A stretch of 64,000 bases of DNA from Acidimicrobiaceae bacterium (GTDB taxonomy: Bacteria > Actinomycetota > Acidimicrobiia > Acidimicrobiales > Aldehydirespiratoraceae), in NCBI GenBank assembly GCA_009837445.1, contig VXTM01000031.1, forward strand, positions 1-64,000. Reading direction: 5' to 3'. Of the stretch, positions 15,455-24,747 are shown piece by piece. Below the pieces are notes generated by a model, which made no database searches, was not told the DNA's origin, and worked only from the letters and a program-made list of their open reading frames with translations. Made by a program: the position numbers and the translations under genes. Positions within the stretch are counted from its first letter, which is position 1. Every line of letters starts with the position of its first letter.

Positions 15455-17113
15455 GTGGCCGCGCCGGTAGCCGTCACCTTCCTGGGCGGCCTCGGGGAGA
15501 TCGGGCGCAACTGCGCGGTCATCGAGACCGCCGGTCGCCGGGTGCTGCTCGACTGCGGCCGGATGTTCGCGGGCGACGACCTCCCCGGCGTCGACTCGGT
15601 CCTGCCCGACTTCGAATGGCTGCTCGATAAGGGGGGAGTGGAGGCCTGTGTCGCCACCCACGCCCATGAGGACCACATCGGCGCTCTGCCGTACCTGCTG
15701 GAGCGCCTGTCGTTCCCGGTGTACGGATCAGCGTTCACGCTGGGCCTGGTACGGCACAAGCTCACTGAGGCGGGCCTGCTCGACCGGGCCGAGCTCCGCG
15801 AGGTTCGCGACGGCGACCGCTTCAGCGCCGGGCCCTTCGAATGCGAGGCCATGCCGGTCACCCATTCGGTCCCCGGCGGCTTCATAACGGCCTTCTCCAC
15901 GCCGCAGGGCCTGATCCTGCACTCCAGCGACTTCAAGCTCGACCTCACGCCGGTGGACGGGCGGCGCACCGCGCTGTCCCGCATCGGCGCGCTCGCCGAC
16001 GACCCGGGCGTGCGGCTGCTGCTGGCCGACTCGACCAACGCCGACGACCCCGGGTCGACCCGATCGGAGCGGGACGTGGGCGACGTGCTGCACGAGGCGA
16101 TCGGCCGCGAGGAGGGTCGAAGGGTGATCGTCGGGGCCTTCGCCAGCCACATCCACCGCATCCAGCAGGTGATGGACGCAGCTGTCCGCACGGGACGCAC
16201 CGTGGCCACGCTGGGCCTGTCGATGCAGCGCAATATCGGCCTAGCCCGCGAGCTCGGGTTGCTGCGGGTCCCCGATCACGCGCTGCGCGACATCACCGAC
16301 ATCGAGGGAATCGATCCGGCGAAGGTGCTGATCGTCTGCACCGGCTCCCAGGGCGAGCCCCGCGCCGCTCTGACCCAGATGGCCGAGGGCGCCAGCAAGT
16401 GGGTGGAGATCGGCGATCGGGACACGGTCATATTCAGCTCCCACCCGATCCCCGGCAACGAGGCCGCGGTTGGCGCGCTCCGCAATGGGCTGGCCCGGCG
16501 CGGGGCCCGGGTGCTGCACACCCGCAACCTCAACGTGCACACGTCTGGCCACGGCAAGCAGCAGGAGTTGAAGGTGCTGCACTCGGCCGCATCGCCGCAG
16601 TGGTTCGTGCCGGTGCACGGCGAGTACGAGCACCTGGTGGCCCACGCCCGGCTGGCCCGCGAGATGGGCATGCCCGACGAGCGGGTGCTGCTGTGCTGCG
16701 ACGGCGACCGGATCGAGCTGACCGACGATGGTCTGCGACATGCCGGCTCGGTCGGTGGAGTCCACCTCTACGTGGACGGCACGGTCGGCGACCTGGGATC
16801 GGTCGTGCTCGACGAGCGGCGAAAGCTGGGTGGGGATGGCTTCGTGGCGGTGGTCGTTGACCTGGATCTGGACCGCGGCGTGCTCCTGGGCCGGGTCGAG
16901 GTCGTGTCGCGTGGCTGGGTGGAGCAGCCGGCCTTGCTGGCCCACGAAACCGCGGTCGCCGACGCCGTGGGAGCCGCGGTTGGTGATGCGCTCGACGACG
17001 GCAGCAGCGACCTCGACGCCCTCAAGGATCTCGTGCTCCGCACCGCCCGGCGAACGTCCCGGGAGCGGACCCGCCGGCGGCCTGTGATCGTCCCGGTGGT
17101 GCGCGAGGCCTAG
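15455..17113 (+). CDS. rnj: ribonuclease J
   Basis: A 552-residue metallo-beta-lactamase/beta-CASP RNase with endo- and 5'-3' exonuclease activity in mRNA decay and rRNA maturation. The zinc motif HAHEDH is at residues 69-74. GSQGEPRAALTQMAEG and the HTSGHGKQQELK segment belong to the beta-CASP part, and a C-terminal domain follows. It starts with GTG at 15455, directly after dapA. Confidence 0.95.
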   Translation: MAAPVAVTFLGGLGEIGRNCAVIETAGRRVLLDCGRMFAGDDLPGVDSVLPDFEWLLDKGGVEACVATHAHEDHIGALPYLLERLSFPVYGSAFTLGLVRHKLTEAGLLDRAELREVRDGDRFSAGPFECEAMPVTHSVPGGFITAFSTPQGLILHSSDFKLDLTPVDGRRTALSRIGALADDPGVRLLLADSTNADDPGSTRSERDVGDVLHEAIGREEGRRVIVGAFASHIHRIQQVMDAAVRTGRTVATLGLSMQRNIGLARELGLLRVPDHALRDITDIEGIDPAKVLIVCTGSQGEPRAALTQMAEGASKWVEIGDRDTVIFSSHPIPGNEAAVGALRNGLARRGARVLHTRNLNVHTSGHGKQQELKVLHSAASPQWFVPVHGEYEHLVAHARLAREMGMPDERVLLCCDGDRIELTDDGLRHAGSVGGVHLYVDGTVGDLGSVVLDERRKLGGDGFVAVVVDLDLDRGVLLGRVEVVSRGWVEQPALLAHETAVADAVGAAVGDALDDGSSDLDALKDLVLRTARRTSRERTRRRPVIVPVVREA

Positions 17114-17123
17114 CAAGTCGCGC

Positions 17124-17142
17124 CCGGGGTGGGTCGCCCCGG
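17124..17142 (+). terminator. short GC hairpin after rnj
   Basis: CCGGGG (17124-17129), 7-nt loop, CCCCGG (17137-17142), beginning 10 nt after the rnj stop, with no U tract. It is a plausible weak terminator before ftsK, which has its own promoter-like box. Confidence 0.4.
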
Positions 17143-17186
17143 TCCCTAAGCACGCTGGGGTTCACAAGGCTGTCGGGCGTCACTGG

Positions 17187-17192
17187 TAGCGT
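17187..17192 (+). promoter_or_regulatory. -10-like TAGCGT, 8 nt before the ftsK ATG
   Basis: TAGCGT, 8 nt, then ATG at 17201, with no Shine-Dalgarno. The same TAGCGT-8 nt-ATG arrangement precedes the bL37 gene. Confidence 0.5.
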
Positions 17193-17200
17193 CACAATTC

Positions 17201-19684
17201 ATGGCCGGCAAGGACGCCAAGAGCTCCCGTAGCACCTCAAACGGGCCGAAGCAGGCCAAGAAGGGCTCGCCGCGGGGTTCGGCCGCGGTGGGCTTGGTGG
17301 TTCGGCGTCATCGCCGCGACATCTGGGGCTTGGCCGCCATCGTGGCCGGCCTGATTGTGGCGGGCAGCGTCTGGTTCGCGGCCGCGGGACCGGTCGGAGA
17401 GCAGATCGATCGGGCCCTGGCCGCCGGGTTCGGCCTGGTGCGTTCTGCCCTGCCCGTCGGGCTGGCGGCGATGGGAGCGGCCGCGCTCTGGGGTGGACGT
17501 CGTGGCGATCCCGCCAAGACCGCAACCGACGGCGGCGACGGAACCGAGGCCACCCAACCGGTCGGTGCGCCTACCGTCGAGAGGTCCGACTCCGCGGCCA
17601 GGATGGTGCTGGGCGGTGTGCTGTTGCTGGTGTCGTCCACGGGGTTGCTGCATCTGGCCCGGGGCCGCCCCGGCCTGGGTGACGGCGTGGACGAACTCGG
17701 TACTGCGGGCGGCGCGCTGGGGGTCGGCATAGGCGGATTCCTGCATGCCTGGACCGCGGCGTGGGGCTCCGTCCTGCTGCTCGTCTTCGTGGGCCTTGTC
17801 GGCCTCATCGTCGTCACCGGGCTCACCGTGCGATCGGCGATGGCCGCGCTGGCGGTCGCGCTCCGCCCTGCATGGCGCTTGCTGCGGTCGCTGGTGGTGA
17901 ACCTGTTCAGCGACATCAAGGACGAGCCGGCCGGACGCGAGGCCACCGCTCTCCCGACGTACGGGCAAGCCGAGGGCGCACCGTTCCGGGCGGAGGCGGA
18001 TTCGAGCGACGCCGGCCCCGACGACGGGCCACCGCCCGCCGAGCCCGAGCCCACTGGCGAGGTGGGAGTGGTTGCCGCGCCCGCCGATCCCGCCAAGGCG
18101 CTGGCGGCGGGCGCGGGCCGGAAGCGGCGCAGCGGCCCATCCAAGTGGAAGCTGCCGGCCGCCAAGATCCTCACCGTGACGCCGTCGCGGCAGATCGACA
18201 AGGCGGCCGTGGCCGAGCGCGGCCAGCTCCTGCAGGCCACCCTGGCCCGGTTCGATGTGCCCACCATCCTGCTGGAGCCGGTGGTGGGGCCGACCGTCAC
18301 CCGCTTCGTGCTGGAGCTGGAAGAGGGTGTCAAGGTGTCGAAGCTTGAGAGCCTGCGTAAGGACATCGCCTACGCCATGGCGTCGCCGGACGTGCGGATC
18401 CTGGCCCCCATACCGGGCCGGCGGGCCATCGGCGTGGAGGTCCCGAACCTCGACCGTCACATCGTGCGACTCGGCGATGTCATGCGATCACCGGAGGCAC
18501 GCGCCGCGGAGCATCCCCTGGAGGTGGCCATCGGCCGGGACATCAACGGCCAGTCGGTGATGATGAACCTGGTCACCACACCCCACCTGCTGATCGCCGG
18601 GGCAACGGGGGCCGGCAAGTCGTCGTGCCTCAACTCGATGATCACCTCGGTGCTGATGCGGTCCACGCCCGACGATGTCCGCATGATCCTGGTCGACCCC
18701 AAGCGGGTGGAGATGGGCCAGTACGACCGCGTCCCTCACCTTCTGACCGCTCCGGTCACCGACCCCCGCAAGGCGGCCAACGCGCTGAGTTGGGCCGTGC
18801 GGGAGATGGAGCGGCGCTACGACCTGCTTCACGAGACCGGATTCCGCGACATCACCGGCTACAACGGCGCCGTTGACGAGGGCTCCCTGGACCCCCCGCC
18901 CGGGGCGAGGGACGCCGACGGCGAGCCGTTGCAGTACCAGCGCCTGCCGTTCGTGCTCCTGGTGGTGGACGAGCTGGCCGACCTGATGATGGTGGCCGCC
19001 AGAGACGTCGAGGAGTCGATCGCCCGGATCGCTCAGATGGCTCGCGCCGTCGGCATCCACCTGGTGATTGCCACCCAGCGGCCGTCGGTCAACATCATCA
19101 CCGGGGTGATCAAGGCGAACATCCCGGCCCGGCTCGCCTTCGCGGTGGCGAGCCTGACCGACTCGCGGGTCATCCTCGACCAGCCCGGTGCCGAGCGGCT
19201 GGTGGGCCAGGGCGACATGCTGTGGCTCGGGCCCTCGTCGTCTACGCCGCACCGCATCCAGGGCTGCTGGGTGACCGAGGACGAGGTCCGCGCCGTGGTG
19301 GGGCACTGGGTGGATCAGGCGCCCGACTTCGACGACGATCCGTCGGTCTCCACCGACGGGCCGGCTGGCGGTAAGTCCGGTGGCCAGCTCCAGCCGGGGC
19401 CCGACCTGGGCGGGGCGCCGATAATGCCGGCGAGCATCACGGATGCGCCCCCGGTGGAGGACGACGACGGTGACGAACTGCTCGAAGCGGCCATGGCTCT
19501 GGTGGTCGAGACCCAGCTGGGCTCCACGTCCATGCTGCAGCGCCGTCTGCGGGTCGGCTTCGCGAGGGCGGGACGGATCATGGACCTGCTCGAACAGCGA
19601 GGCGTGGTAGGCCCGTCGACCGGTTCGAAGGCCCGCGAGGTCCTGATCACTCCCGAGGAGTTCGAGGGCCGGCAGGCCGGCTGA
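17201..19684 (+). CDS. ftsK: DNA translocase FtsK/SpoIIIE
   Basis: 827 residues. The N-terminal third has about four membrane segments (for example WGLAAIVAGLIVAGSVWF), then a charged linker. The motor domain carries Walker A GATGAGKSS near residue 466 and Walker B LLVVDELADLMM near 585-596. A C-terminal winged-helix gamma domain (about 757-827) would read KOPS-like sites. It pumps chromosome ends through the septum and aids dimer resolution. CaCA exchanger and lipoprotein genes follow closely in the same direction. Confidence 0.95.
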   Translation: MAGKDAKSSRSTSNGPKQAKKGSPRGSAAVGLVVRRHRRDIWGLAAIVAGLIVAGSVWFAAAGPVGEQIDRALAAGFGLVRSALPVGLAAMGAAALWGGRRGDPAKTATDGGDGTEATQPVGAPTVERSDSAARMVLGGVLLLVSSTGLLHLARGRPGLGDGVDELGTAGGALGVGIGGFLHAWTAAWGSVLLLVFVGLVGLIVVTGLTVRSAMAALAVALRPAWRLLRSLVVNLFSDIKDEPAGREATALPTYGQAEGAPFRAEADSSDAGPDDGPPPAEPEPTGEVGVVAAPADPAKALAAGAGRKRRSGPSKWKLPAAKILTVTPSRQIDKAAVAERGQLLQATLARFDVPTILLEPVVGPTVTRFVLELEEGVKVSKLESLRKDIAYAMASPDVRILAPIPGRRAIGVEVPNLDRHIVRLGDVMRSPEARAAEHPLEVAIGRDINGQSVMMNLVTTPHLLIAGATGAGKSSCLNSMITSVLMRSTPDDVRMILVDPKRVEMGQYDRVPHLLTAPVTDPRKAANALSWAVREMERRYDLLHETGFRDITGYNGAVDEGSLDPPPGARDADGEPLQYQRLPFVLLVVDELADLMMVAARDVEESIARIAQMARAVGIHLVIATQRPSVNIITGVIKANIPARLAFAVASLTDSRVILDQPGAERLVGQGDMLWLGPSSSTPHRIQGCWVTEDEVRAVVGHWVDQAPDFDDDPSVSTDGPAGGKSGGQLQPGPDLGGAPIMPASITDAPPVEDDDGDELLEAAMALVVETQLGSTSMLQRRLRVGFARAGRIMDLLEQRGVVGPSTGSKAREVLITPEEFEGRQAG

Positions 19685-19688
19685 GCGG

Positions 19689-20636
19689 ATGCTGCTCGGT
19701 CTCGTCTACTCGATCGTCGGCCTGGTCGTGCTGTCGCTGGCGGCCGACCAGTTCGTGCGGGGGGCGGCCCGGCTGGCCGTCGTACTGCGGATGGCGCCCA
19801 TCGTCGTAGGCGCCATCGTGGTGGGTTTCGGCACCAGCGCGCCCGAGATGCTCGTGTCGGGGGTAGCCGCAGCCAACGGACGCCTCGACATCGGCGTGGG
19901 CAACATCATCGGCTCCAACGTGGCCAACATCTCGCTGGTGCTCGGCGCGGCGTCGTTCGTGGCGGTCGTGCCCGTCAGCCGCTCCGTGGTGAGGAGGGAT
20001 GCCGCGGTCTCAGTGGCTGCGGTGGCGGTATTCGCGCTGCTCGTGCAGGGCGAACTCACCCCCCTCGAGGGGGCGCTGCTGCTGGTAGCCCTGGCCGCCT
20101 GGTTCGTGCTGGTCCTCCGGGGGGCGCGCACCATCGACCGCGAGGCGGACATGGACGACCTCTCGGAACTGGTCGGCGAGGATCCTCCCGCCCTCGGGAT
20201 CGAGACGCTACGGACCGTGGTGGCGCTCGCCTTGGTGGCCGGCTCGGCCTACATCCTCGTCGAGGGTGCCGAGCGGGTAGCCGACGCGCTCAACCTGTCG
20301 GGCGGCTTCGTCGGCTACACCATGGTGGCCGTCGGCACGTCGGCACCCGAGCTGGTCACGGCGGTGGCCGCCGCCCGGCAGCGCGAGACCGAGCTTCTCG
20401 TCGGCAACCTGCTGGGAAGTAACGTGTTCAACTCCCTGGCCGTGGGCGGCGTCATCAGCCTGGTCGGACCCGGTCCGGTCGGCGATGTCACTCTCCAGAC
20501 CCTCGGTTCTCTGATGATGGTGGTGATCTGCGTGGTGAGCTGGGCGGCCATGGCCATGGGCCACCGGGTCAGACGCATCGACGGGATAGTGCTGCTCGGT
20601 CTCTGGGTGGTGAGCATCGCGCTGCTGGCCGGCTGA
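19689..20636 (+). CDS. calcium/sodium antiporter, CaCA family (YrbG type)
   Basis: A 315-residue, all-membrane protein of about ten helices. The two inverted alpha repeats are clear: VVGFGTSAPEMLVS with GNIIGSNVANI in the first half, and VAVGTSAPELVTAV with GNLLGSNVFNSL in the second. Members exchange Ca2+ (or K+) for Na+ or H+. It starts 4 bp after ftsK. Ion specificity cannot be read from the sequence. Confidence 0.92.
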   Translation: MLLGLVYSIVGLVVLSLAADQFVRGAARLAVVLRMAPIVVGAIVVGFGTSAPEMLVSGVAAANGRLDIGVGNIIGSNVANISLVLGAASFVAVVPVSRSVVRRDAAVSVAAVAVFALLVQGELTPLEGALLLVALAAWFVLVLRGARTIDREADMDDLSELVGEDPPALGIETLRTVVALALVAGSAYILVEGAERVADALNLSGGFVGYTMVAVGTSAPELVTAVAAARQRETELLVGNLLGSNVFNSLAVGGVISLVGPGPVGDVTLQTLGSLMMVVICVVSWAAMAMGHRVRRIDGIVLLGLWVVSIALLAG

Positions 20637-20658
20637 CCGTTGCGAGGGTGACGCGCTC

Positions 20659-21681
20659 ATGACGCGGCTCGGCTCCACCGTCCGTTCACTGGTCTGCGTC
20701 GCCCTCCTTTGCGCGGGCTGCACTTCAGCCTCAGACGAATCGAGCCCGCTGGCAAGCAGCGAGCCTGCGACTCCGGCCGTAGCCGATTCCACGCCGGTGG
20801 ACACCGCACCGCCGGGCACGACGGCGCCAGCAACGGCGTGGGAGCCCACAGCGGTCGATGAGTCCCCACAACCACAGGAATCCGCTGCAGTGCTCGATGC
20901 GCCGGCAGTTGCACAAGACGAGACCCAATCGGTGACCTCGGTGTTCCCGCCGTTGGGCGACGGCACCGATGTGGCTCGCTGGACCGTCGAGATCATCGAA
21001 TGGTTCCCGCACGATCCTGAGGCCTTCACCCAGGGCCTAGAAGTCGCCGGCGGCACCATGTACGAGAGCACGGGCCTGTGGGGAGAGTCCTCGTTACGGG
21101 AAGTGGACCCAGCCACGGGTGAGGTTGTCGCGCGGGCCGGCCTGGCCGACGAGTTCTTCGGCGAAGGGCTGACTGTGGTCGGCGACCGGATCCTCCAACT
21201 CACCTGGCAGAGCGGGACTGCGTTCGTCTATGACCGCTCGTCCCTCGAGGTGGTGGGCGAGCACGCCTACGAGGGTGAGGGCTGGGGACTGTGCCTGTCG
21301 AGCGATGCGCTGATCATGTCGGACGGCTCGGACCGGCTGGCCCGCCGGGATCCAGAGACCTTCACGCTCCTCGGGACGGTGACGGTGACTGCGTCCGGCT
21401 ACGACGGGAGGCTCGACTACTTGAACGAACTCGAATGCGTCGAAGGTCTTGTGATCGCCAACGTCTGGCAGACCGATCATCTGCTGGTGATCGATCCGGT
21501 GTCGGGCCGGGCGGTGGCAGCCATCGATGCCGGACCTCTCGTCGACGACGTGAGCCGGAACGCATCCGGTGACATGGACGTCCTCAACGGGGTGGCATTC
21601 GATCCGGACAGCGCCACCCTGTGGATGACCGGCAAGCTCTGGCCCCGGCTCTATAGGGTCCGCATAGTGGAGGTGCGCTAG
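20659..21681 (+). CDS. glutaminyl-peptide cyclotransferase-like lipoprotein (plant-type QC fold)
   Basis: 340 residues. A lipoprotein signal has the lipidated Cys at residue 21 (LCAGC), followed by a low-complexity T/P/A linker to about residue 95. A beta-propeller domain then carries FTQGLEV, MYESTGLWGESSLREVD, LTWQSGTAFVYD and LNELECVEGLVIANVW, the hallmarks of the plant-type glutamine cyclotransferase family. Family members form N-terminal pyroglutamate. It should act on the outer face of the membrane. It is contiguous with the CapA-like lipoprotein. Confidence 0.88.
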   Translation: MTRLGSTVRSLVCVALLCAGCTSASDESSPLASSEPATPAVADSTPVDTAPPGTTAPATAWEPTAVDESPQPQESAAVLDAPAVAQDETQSVTSVFPPLGDGTDVARWTVEIIEWFPHDPEAFTQGLEVAGGTMYESTGLWGESSLREVDPATGEVVARAGLADEFFGEGLTVVGDRILQLTWQSGTAFVYDRSSLEVVGEHAYEGEGWGLCLSSDALIMSDGSDRLARRDPETFTLLGTVTVTASGYDGRLDYLNELECVEGLVIANVWQTDHLLVIDPVSGRAVAAIDAGPLVDDVSRNASGDMDVLNGVAFDPDSATLWMTGKLWPRLYRVRIVEVR

Positions 21682-22854
21682 GTGGGATCACGAGGCCGAG
21701 CGAGTAGGTGCGTTCTGGCGGCCGCTGCGCTGATGGCCTCAGCGTGCGCGGGCGGCTCAGAGCTTCGCTCATCCGGTGGGGCGTCGCCCACCCTGCCCCC
21801 TTCCTCAACCACCGTGCAGCTGCCGGAATCGGCGAGCGCAGGCACAACCTCGCTCGACACGACAACAACCGAGCCCGACCGGTCCTGGCGGCTGCTGGCC
21901 GGCGGCGATGTGCTGATGACGCGAACGGAGCCTGCGGGCATCGACCCCTTCGCGCTGCTGGACCCGCCGCTGGGCTCGTCGGACTTCTCGCTCGTGAACG
22001 TGGAGATGGCCATCAGCGACCGCGGCGAGCCTCACTGGAAGGAGTTCGTGTTCCGGGCTCCGCCGTCGGCCGCCGAGCGCATCGCGGCCGGCGGCGTCAG
22101 CGTGGCCAACCTGGCCAACAACCACGCCAACGACTACGGCCCGGACGCCCTGACCGACACCATAGATCTCCTCGAAGCAGCCGGTGTGACCACCATCGGC
22201 GCGGGCCGCGACGCCGACGAGGCCTACCAGTACCGGCTCCTGTCCACCGGCAACGGCGTTCGGGTGGCCTTCGTTGGCGCGTCCATGATCGTGCCCGCCG
22301 CTTTCGCGGCCGGTGCCACCACTCCCGGTATCGCCTCGGCGCACTCACCGGCCCGGGCCCGAGTCCTCGATACGGTGCGAGCCGCCGCCGCGGAGGCCGA
22401 CGCGGTGATCGTCGCGGTCCACTGGGGCATCGAGCGCGACACCTGCCCCAGCAACGACCAGCGCCTCCTGGCCCGGCAGCTTCTCGACGCGGGTGCCGAC
22501 GCCGTCATCGGACACCATCCGCACGTGCTCCAGCCGGTGGAGTTGGTCGGCCGCAAGCTGGTGGCCTACTCGCTCGGGAACTTCATCTGGCACGTCCGCT
22601 CGGGCATCCTCGGCGAGACCGGGGTCCTACAGATCGACTTCGACGGCGACGGGGTCACCACATGGGAGTTCCACCCGCACGTTCTCGACGCCGACGGCGC
22701 GCCCGCTCCGGCCGACTCCGGCGAGCGCGTTGAACGCATCCGCGACATCCTCTCCGGCAATTGCGCTCCCCATGACCCCCCGCCACCTGAGCGCACCAGC
22801 ACCACCACGACCACCACCACTCTGCCCCCTCCGACGGGGACGGCTGGCGTCTGA
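21682..22854 (+). CDS. CapA family lipoprotein (metallophosphatase-like)
   Basis: 390 residues beginning with GTG directly after the previous stop. The lipobox Cys is residue 22 (ASAC), followed by a Ser/Thr linker and then the CapA/PgsA domain with GGDVLM, LVNVEMAIS, NLANNHANDYG, VHWGIERD, GHHPHVLQPVE and SLGNFIW. The family is known from poly-gamma-glutamate capsule synthesis, but its members have a calcineurin-like phosphoesterase fold and most have no known role. The C-terminus is Thr/Pro-rich. No capB or capC lies near, so a capsule role is unproven. Confidence 0.88.
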   Translation: MGSRGRASRCVLAAAALMASACAGGSELRSSGGASPTLPPSSTTVQLPESASAGTTSLDTTTTEPDRSWRLLAGGDVLMTRTEPAGIDPFALLDPPLGSSDFSLVNVEMAISDRGEPHWKEFVFRAPPSAAERIAAGGVSVANLANNHANDYGPDALTDTIDLLEAAGVTTIGAGRDADEAYQYRLLSTGNGVRVAFVGASMIVPAAFAAGATTPGIASAHSPARARVLDTVRAAAAEADAVIVAVHWGIERDTCPSNDQRLLARQLLDAGADAVIGHHPHVLQPVELVGRKLVAYSLGNFIWHVRSGILGETGVLQIDFDGDGVTTWEFHPHVLDADGAPAPADSGERVERIRDILSGNCAPHDPPPPERTSTTTTTTTLPPPTGTAGV

Positions 22855-22861
22855 TAGGCCG

Positions 22862-24160
22862 ATGTCCAAGGGGCCCAAGTCCTTCGTGGTGCACACCCTC
22901 GGGTGTCCCAAGAACCAGGTCGACTCCGACAAGTTGACCGGGCTGCTGGTCTCCGACGGTATGGCTCCGGCCACCGACGCCTCCGAGGCCGACCTGGTCG
23001 TCGTCAACACCTGCGCGTTCGTTGAGGAGGCCCGCCAGGAGTCGATCGACACGATCCTGGCGCTGGCCGGCACCAAGGCGTCAGGCGCGTCGCTGGTGGT
23101 GACCGGCTGCCTCGCGGAGCGCTACGGCGACGAGCTTGCCGGAGCGCTGCCGGAGGTCGACCGGATCGCCGGGTTCGGCATTGCGCTTACCGGTGCGCCC
23201 GTCGCCGGCGCTGCGGCTCGCCCTGCGCCGGTGCCGGTCGAGCTGGGACGCCGCGACACCCGGGGTGTTCCGGCCTTCGACCTACTCAACCTTCCCCGGC
23301 CGCGGTCGCCCCGCCCGTGGGCGTACGTCAAGATCGCCGAGGGTTGCGACCGGGCCTGCGGCTTCTGCGCCATCCCCAGCTTCCGGGGTCCGCAGCGCAG
23401 CCGCCCGGTTGAGCAGATCCTCGCCGAGGTAGAGCAGCTCGGAGCGGCCGAGATCGTGCTGGTCGCCCAGGACCTCGCCTCCTACGGCCGGGACCAGGGC
23501 CGGGGCGAGCGCCGCATCGTGCCGCTGGTGGAGGCCGTGTCGGCCCGGGTCGCCCGCACCCGGCTGCTCTACCTGTACCCGTCGGACCTCAACGACGCCC
23601 TCATCGACGCGATCTGCGCCACCGGCGTGCCCTACTTCGATCTGTCGCTCCAGCATGTGTCCCGGCCGCTGCTGCGGCGCATGCGGCGATGGGGCGACGG
23701 CCAGCGGTTCCTGGCCCGCATCGAGGCGATCCGCCGGCGCGAGCCCGACGCGGCCTTCCGTTCCAACTTCATCGTCGGTTACCCGGGCGAGACCGAGGAC
23801 GACCACGACCTGCTGCTGCGCTTCGTGGAGCAGGCCGAGCTCGACTGGTGCGGTTTCTTCGCCTACTCCGAGGAGGAGGGGACCCATTCGGCCACTCTCG
23901 GCGGCAAGATCGACGAAGGCCTGCGCTCGGAGCGCCTGGCCGAGCTCACCGAACTCCAGGACGCCATCACGGCCCAGCGCCGCGATCTGCTGGTCGGACG
24001 CCGGGTCGAGGTGCTCGTGGACGAGCCCGGCGTGGGCCGGACCCACCGCGAGGCCCCCGAGATCGACGGGATCGTCGATGTGCCCGACGCTCTCGCGCCG
24101 GGTACCTTCGCAGAAGTGACGGTTACCGCCGCTGAGGGCTGCGATCTGGTGGCGGCATGA
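22862..24160 (+). CDS. rimO: ribosomal protein uS12 methylthiotransferase
   Basis: A 432-residue radical-SAM methylthiotransferase acting on the conserved Asp of ribosomal protein S12. The N-terminal domain has Cys15, Cys51 and Cys83 (LGCPKNQVDS, NTCAF, GCLAERY) for the auxiliary cluster. The radical-SAM motif CDRACGFC supplies Cys162, Cys166 and Cys169, and a TRAM domain ends the protein. LGCPKNQVDSE-type wording separates RimO from MiaB. ATG 22862 fits the family. Its stop overlaps pgsA by ATGA. Confidence 0.94.
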   Translation: MSKGPKSFVVHTLGCPKNQVDSDKLTGLLVSDGMAPATDASEADLVVVNTCAFVEEARQESIDTILALAGTKASGASLVVTGCLAERYGDELAGALPEVDRIAGFGIALTGAPVAGAAARPAPVPVELGRRDTRGVPAFDLLNLPRPRSPRPWAYVKIAEGCDRACGFCAIPSFRGPQRSRPVEQILAEVEQLGAAEIVLVAQDLASYGRDQGRGERRIVPLVEAVSARVARTRLLYLYPSDLNDALIDAICATGVPYFDLSLQHVSRPLLRRMRRWGDGQRFLARIEAIRRREPDAAFRSNFIVGYPGETEDDHDLLLRFVEQAELDWCGFFAYSEEEGTHSATLGGKIDEGLRSERLAELTELQDAITAQRRDLLVGRRVEVLVDEPGVGRTHREAPEIDGIVDVPDALAPGTFAEVTVTAAEGCDLVAA

Positions 24161-24747
24161 ACTCGCCGAGCGGCTCCGAAGCGCCCGCGCAGGCCAGCCT
24201 CCTGCACCCTGCCAACCTGCTGACCCTCGCCCGGCTTCTGCTGTCGCCCATCCTGTTCCTATTGATCCTCCAGGCCGAGGACACCAAGGGAGCGTCCTGG
24301 GCGGCCTTCGGGCTGGGCCTGGCCATGGCCGGCACCGACTTCTTCGACGGCCGGGTGGCCCGTTGGGCCAACGTCACCAGCCGCAGCGGAGCCTTCCTCG
24401 ACCCTCTCGCCGACAAGGTCGTGGTGCTCGGCGCCGCGTTCTGCCTAGTGGCGGTAGAGCGCTACTGGTGGGTGCCGGTGACCATCATCGCCTTCCGCGA
24501 GCTGGGCATAACGGCCTGGAGGGCGCGGTGGGCCGGCGCGGGCGTCTCCATCCCGGCCCGCCGCTCGGCCAAGTACAAGACGTCGGTGCAGGGGCTCGCG
24601 CTTGCGATGGCGGTCATGCCCACCCTGGAGGATGCCCACGCCGTGCTGACCGTCGCATTGTGGGTAGCGGTGGTGTTCACCGTGGTCACGGGACTCCAGT
24701 ACCTGATCGACGGCCGCTCCGCCCTAGCGAACAATCGTGAAATGTGA
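24157..24747 (+). CDS. pgsA: CDP-diacylglycerol-glycerol-3-phosphate 3-phosphatidyltransferase
   Basis: A 196-residue membrane protein of the CDP-alcohol phosphotransferase family. The signature D-x2-D-G-x2-A-R-x8-G-x3-D-x3-D is intact in TDFFDGRVARWANVTSRSG followed by AFLDPLADK. It makes phosphatidylglycerol phosphate. It is translationally coupled to rimO (ATGA) and overlaps cinA by 11 nt, a common actinobacterial trio. Confidence 0.93.
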   Translation: MNSPSGSEAPAQASLLHPANLLTLARLLLSPILFLLILQAEDTKGASWAAFGLGLAMAGTDFFDGRVARWANVTSRSGAFLDPLADKVVVLGAAFCLVAVERYWWVPVTIIAFRELGITAWRARWAGAGVSIPARRSAKYKTSVQGLALAMAVMPTLEDAHAVLTVALWVAVVFTVVTGLQYLIDGRSALANNREM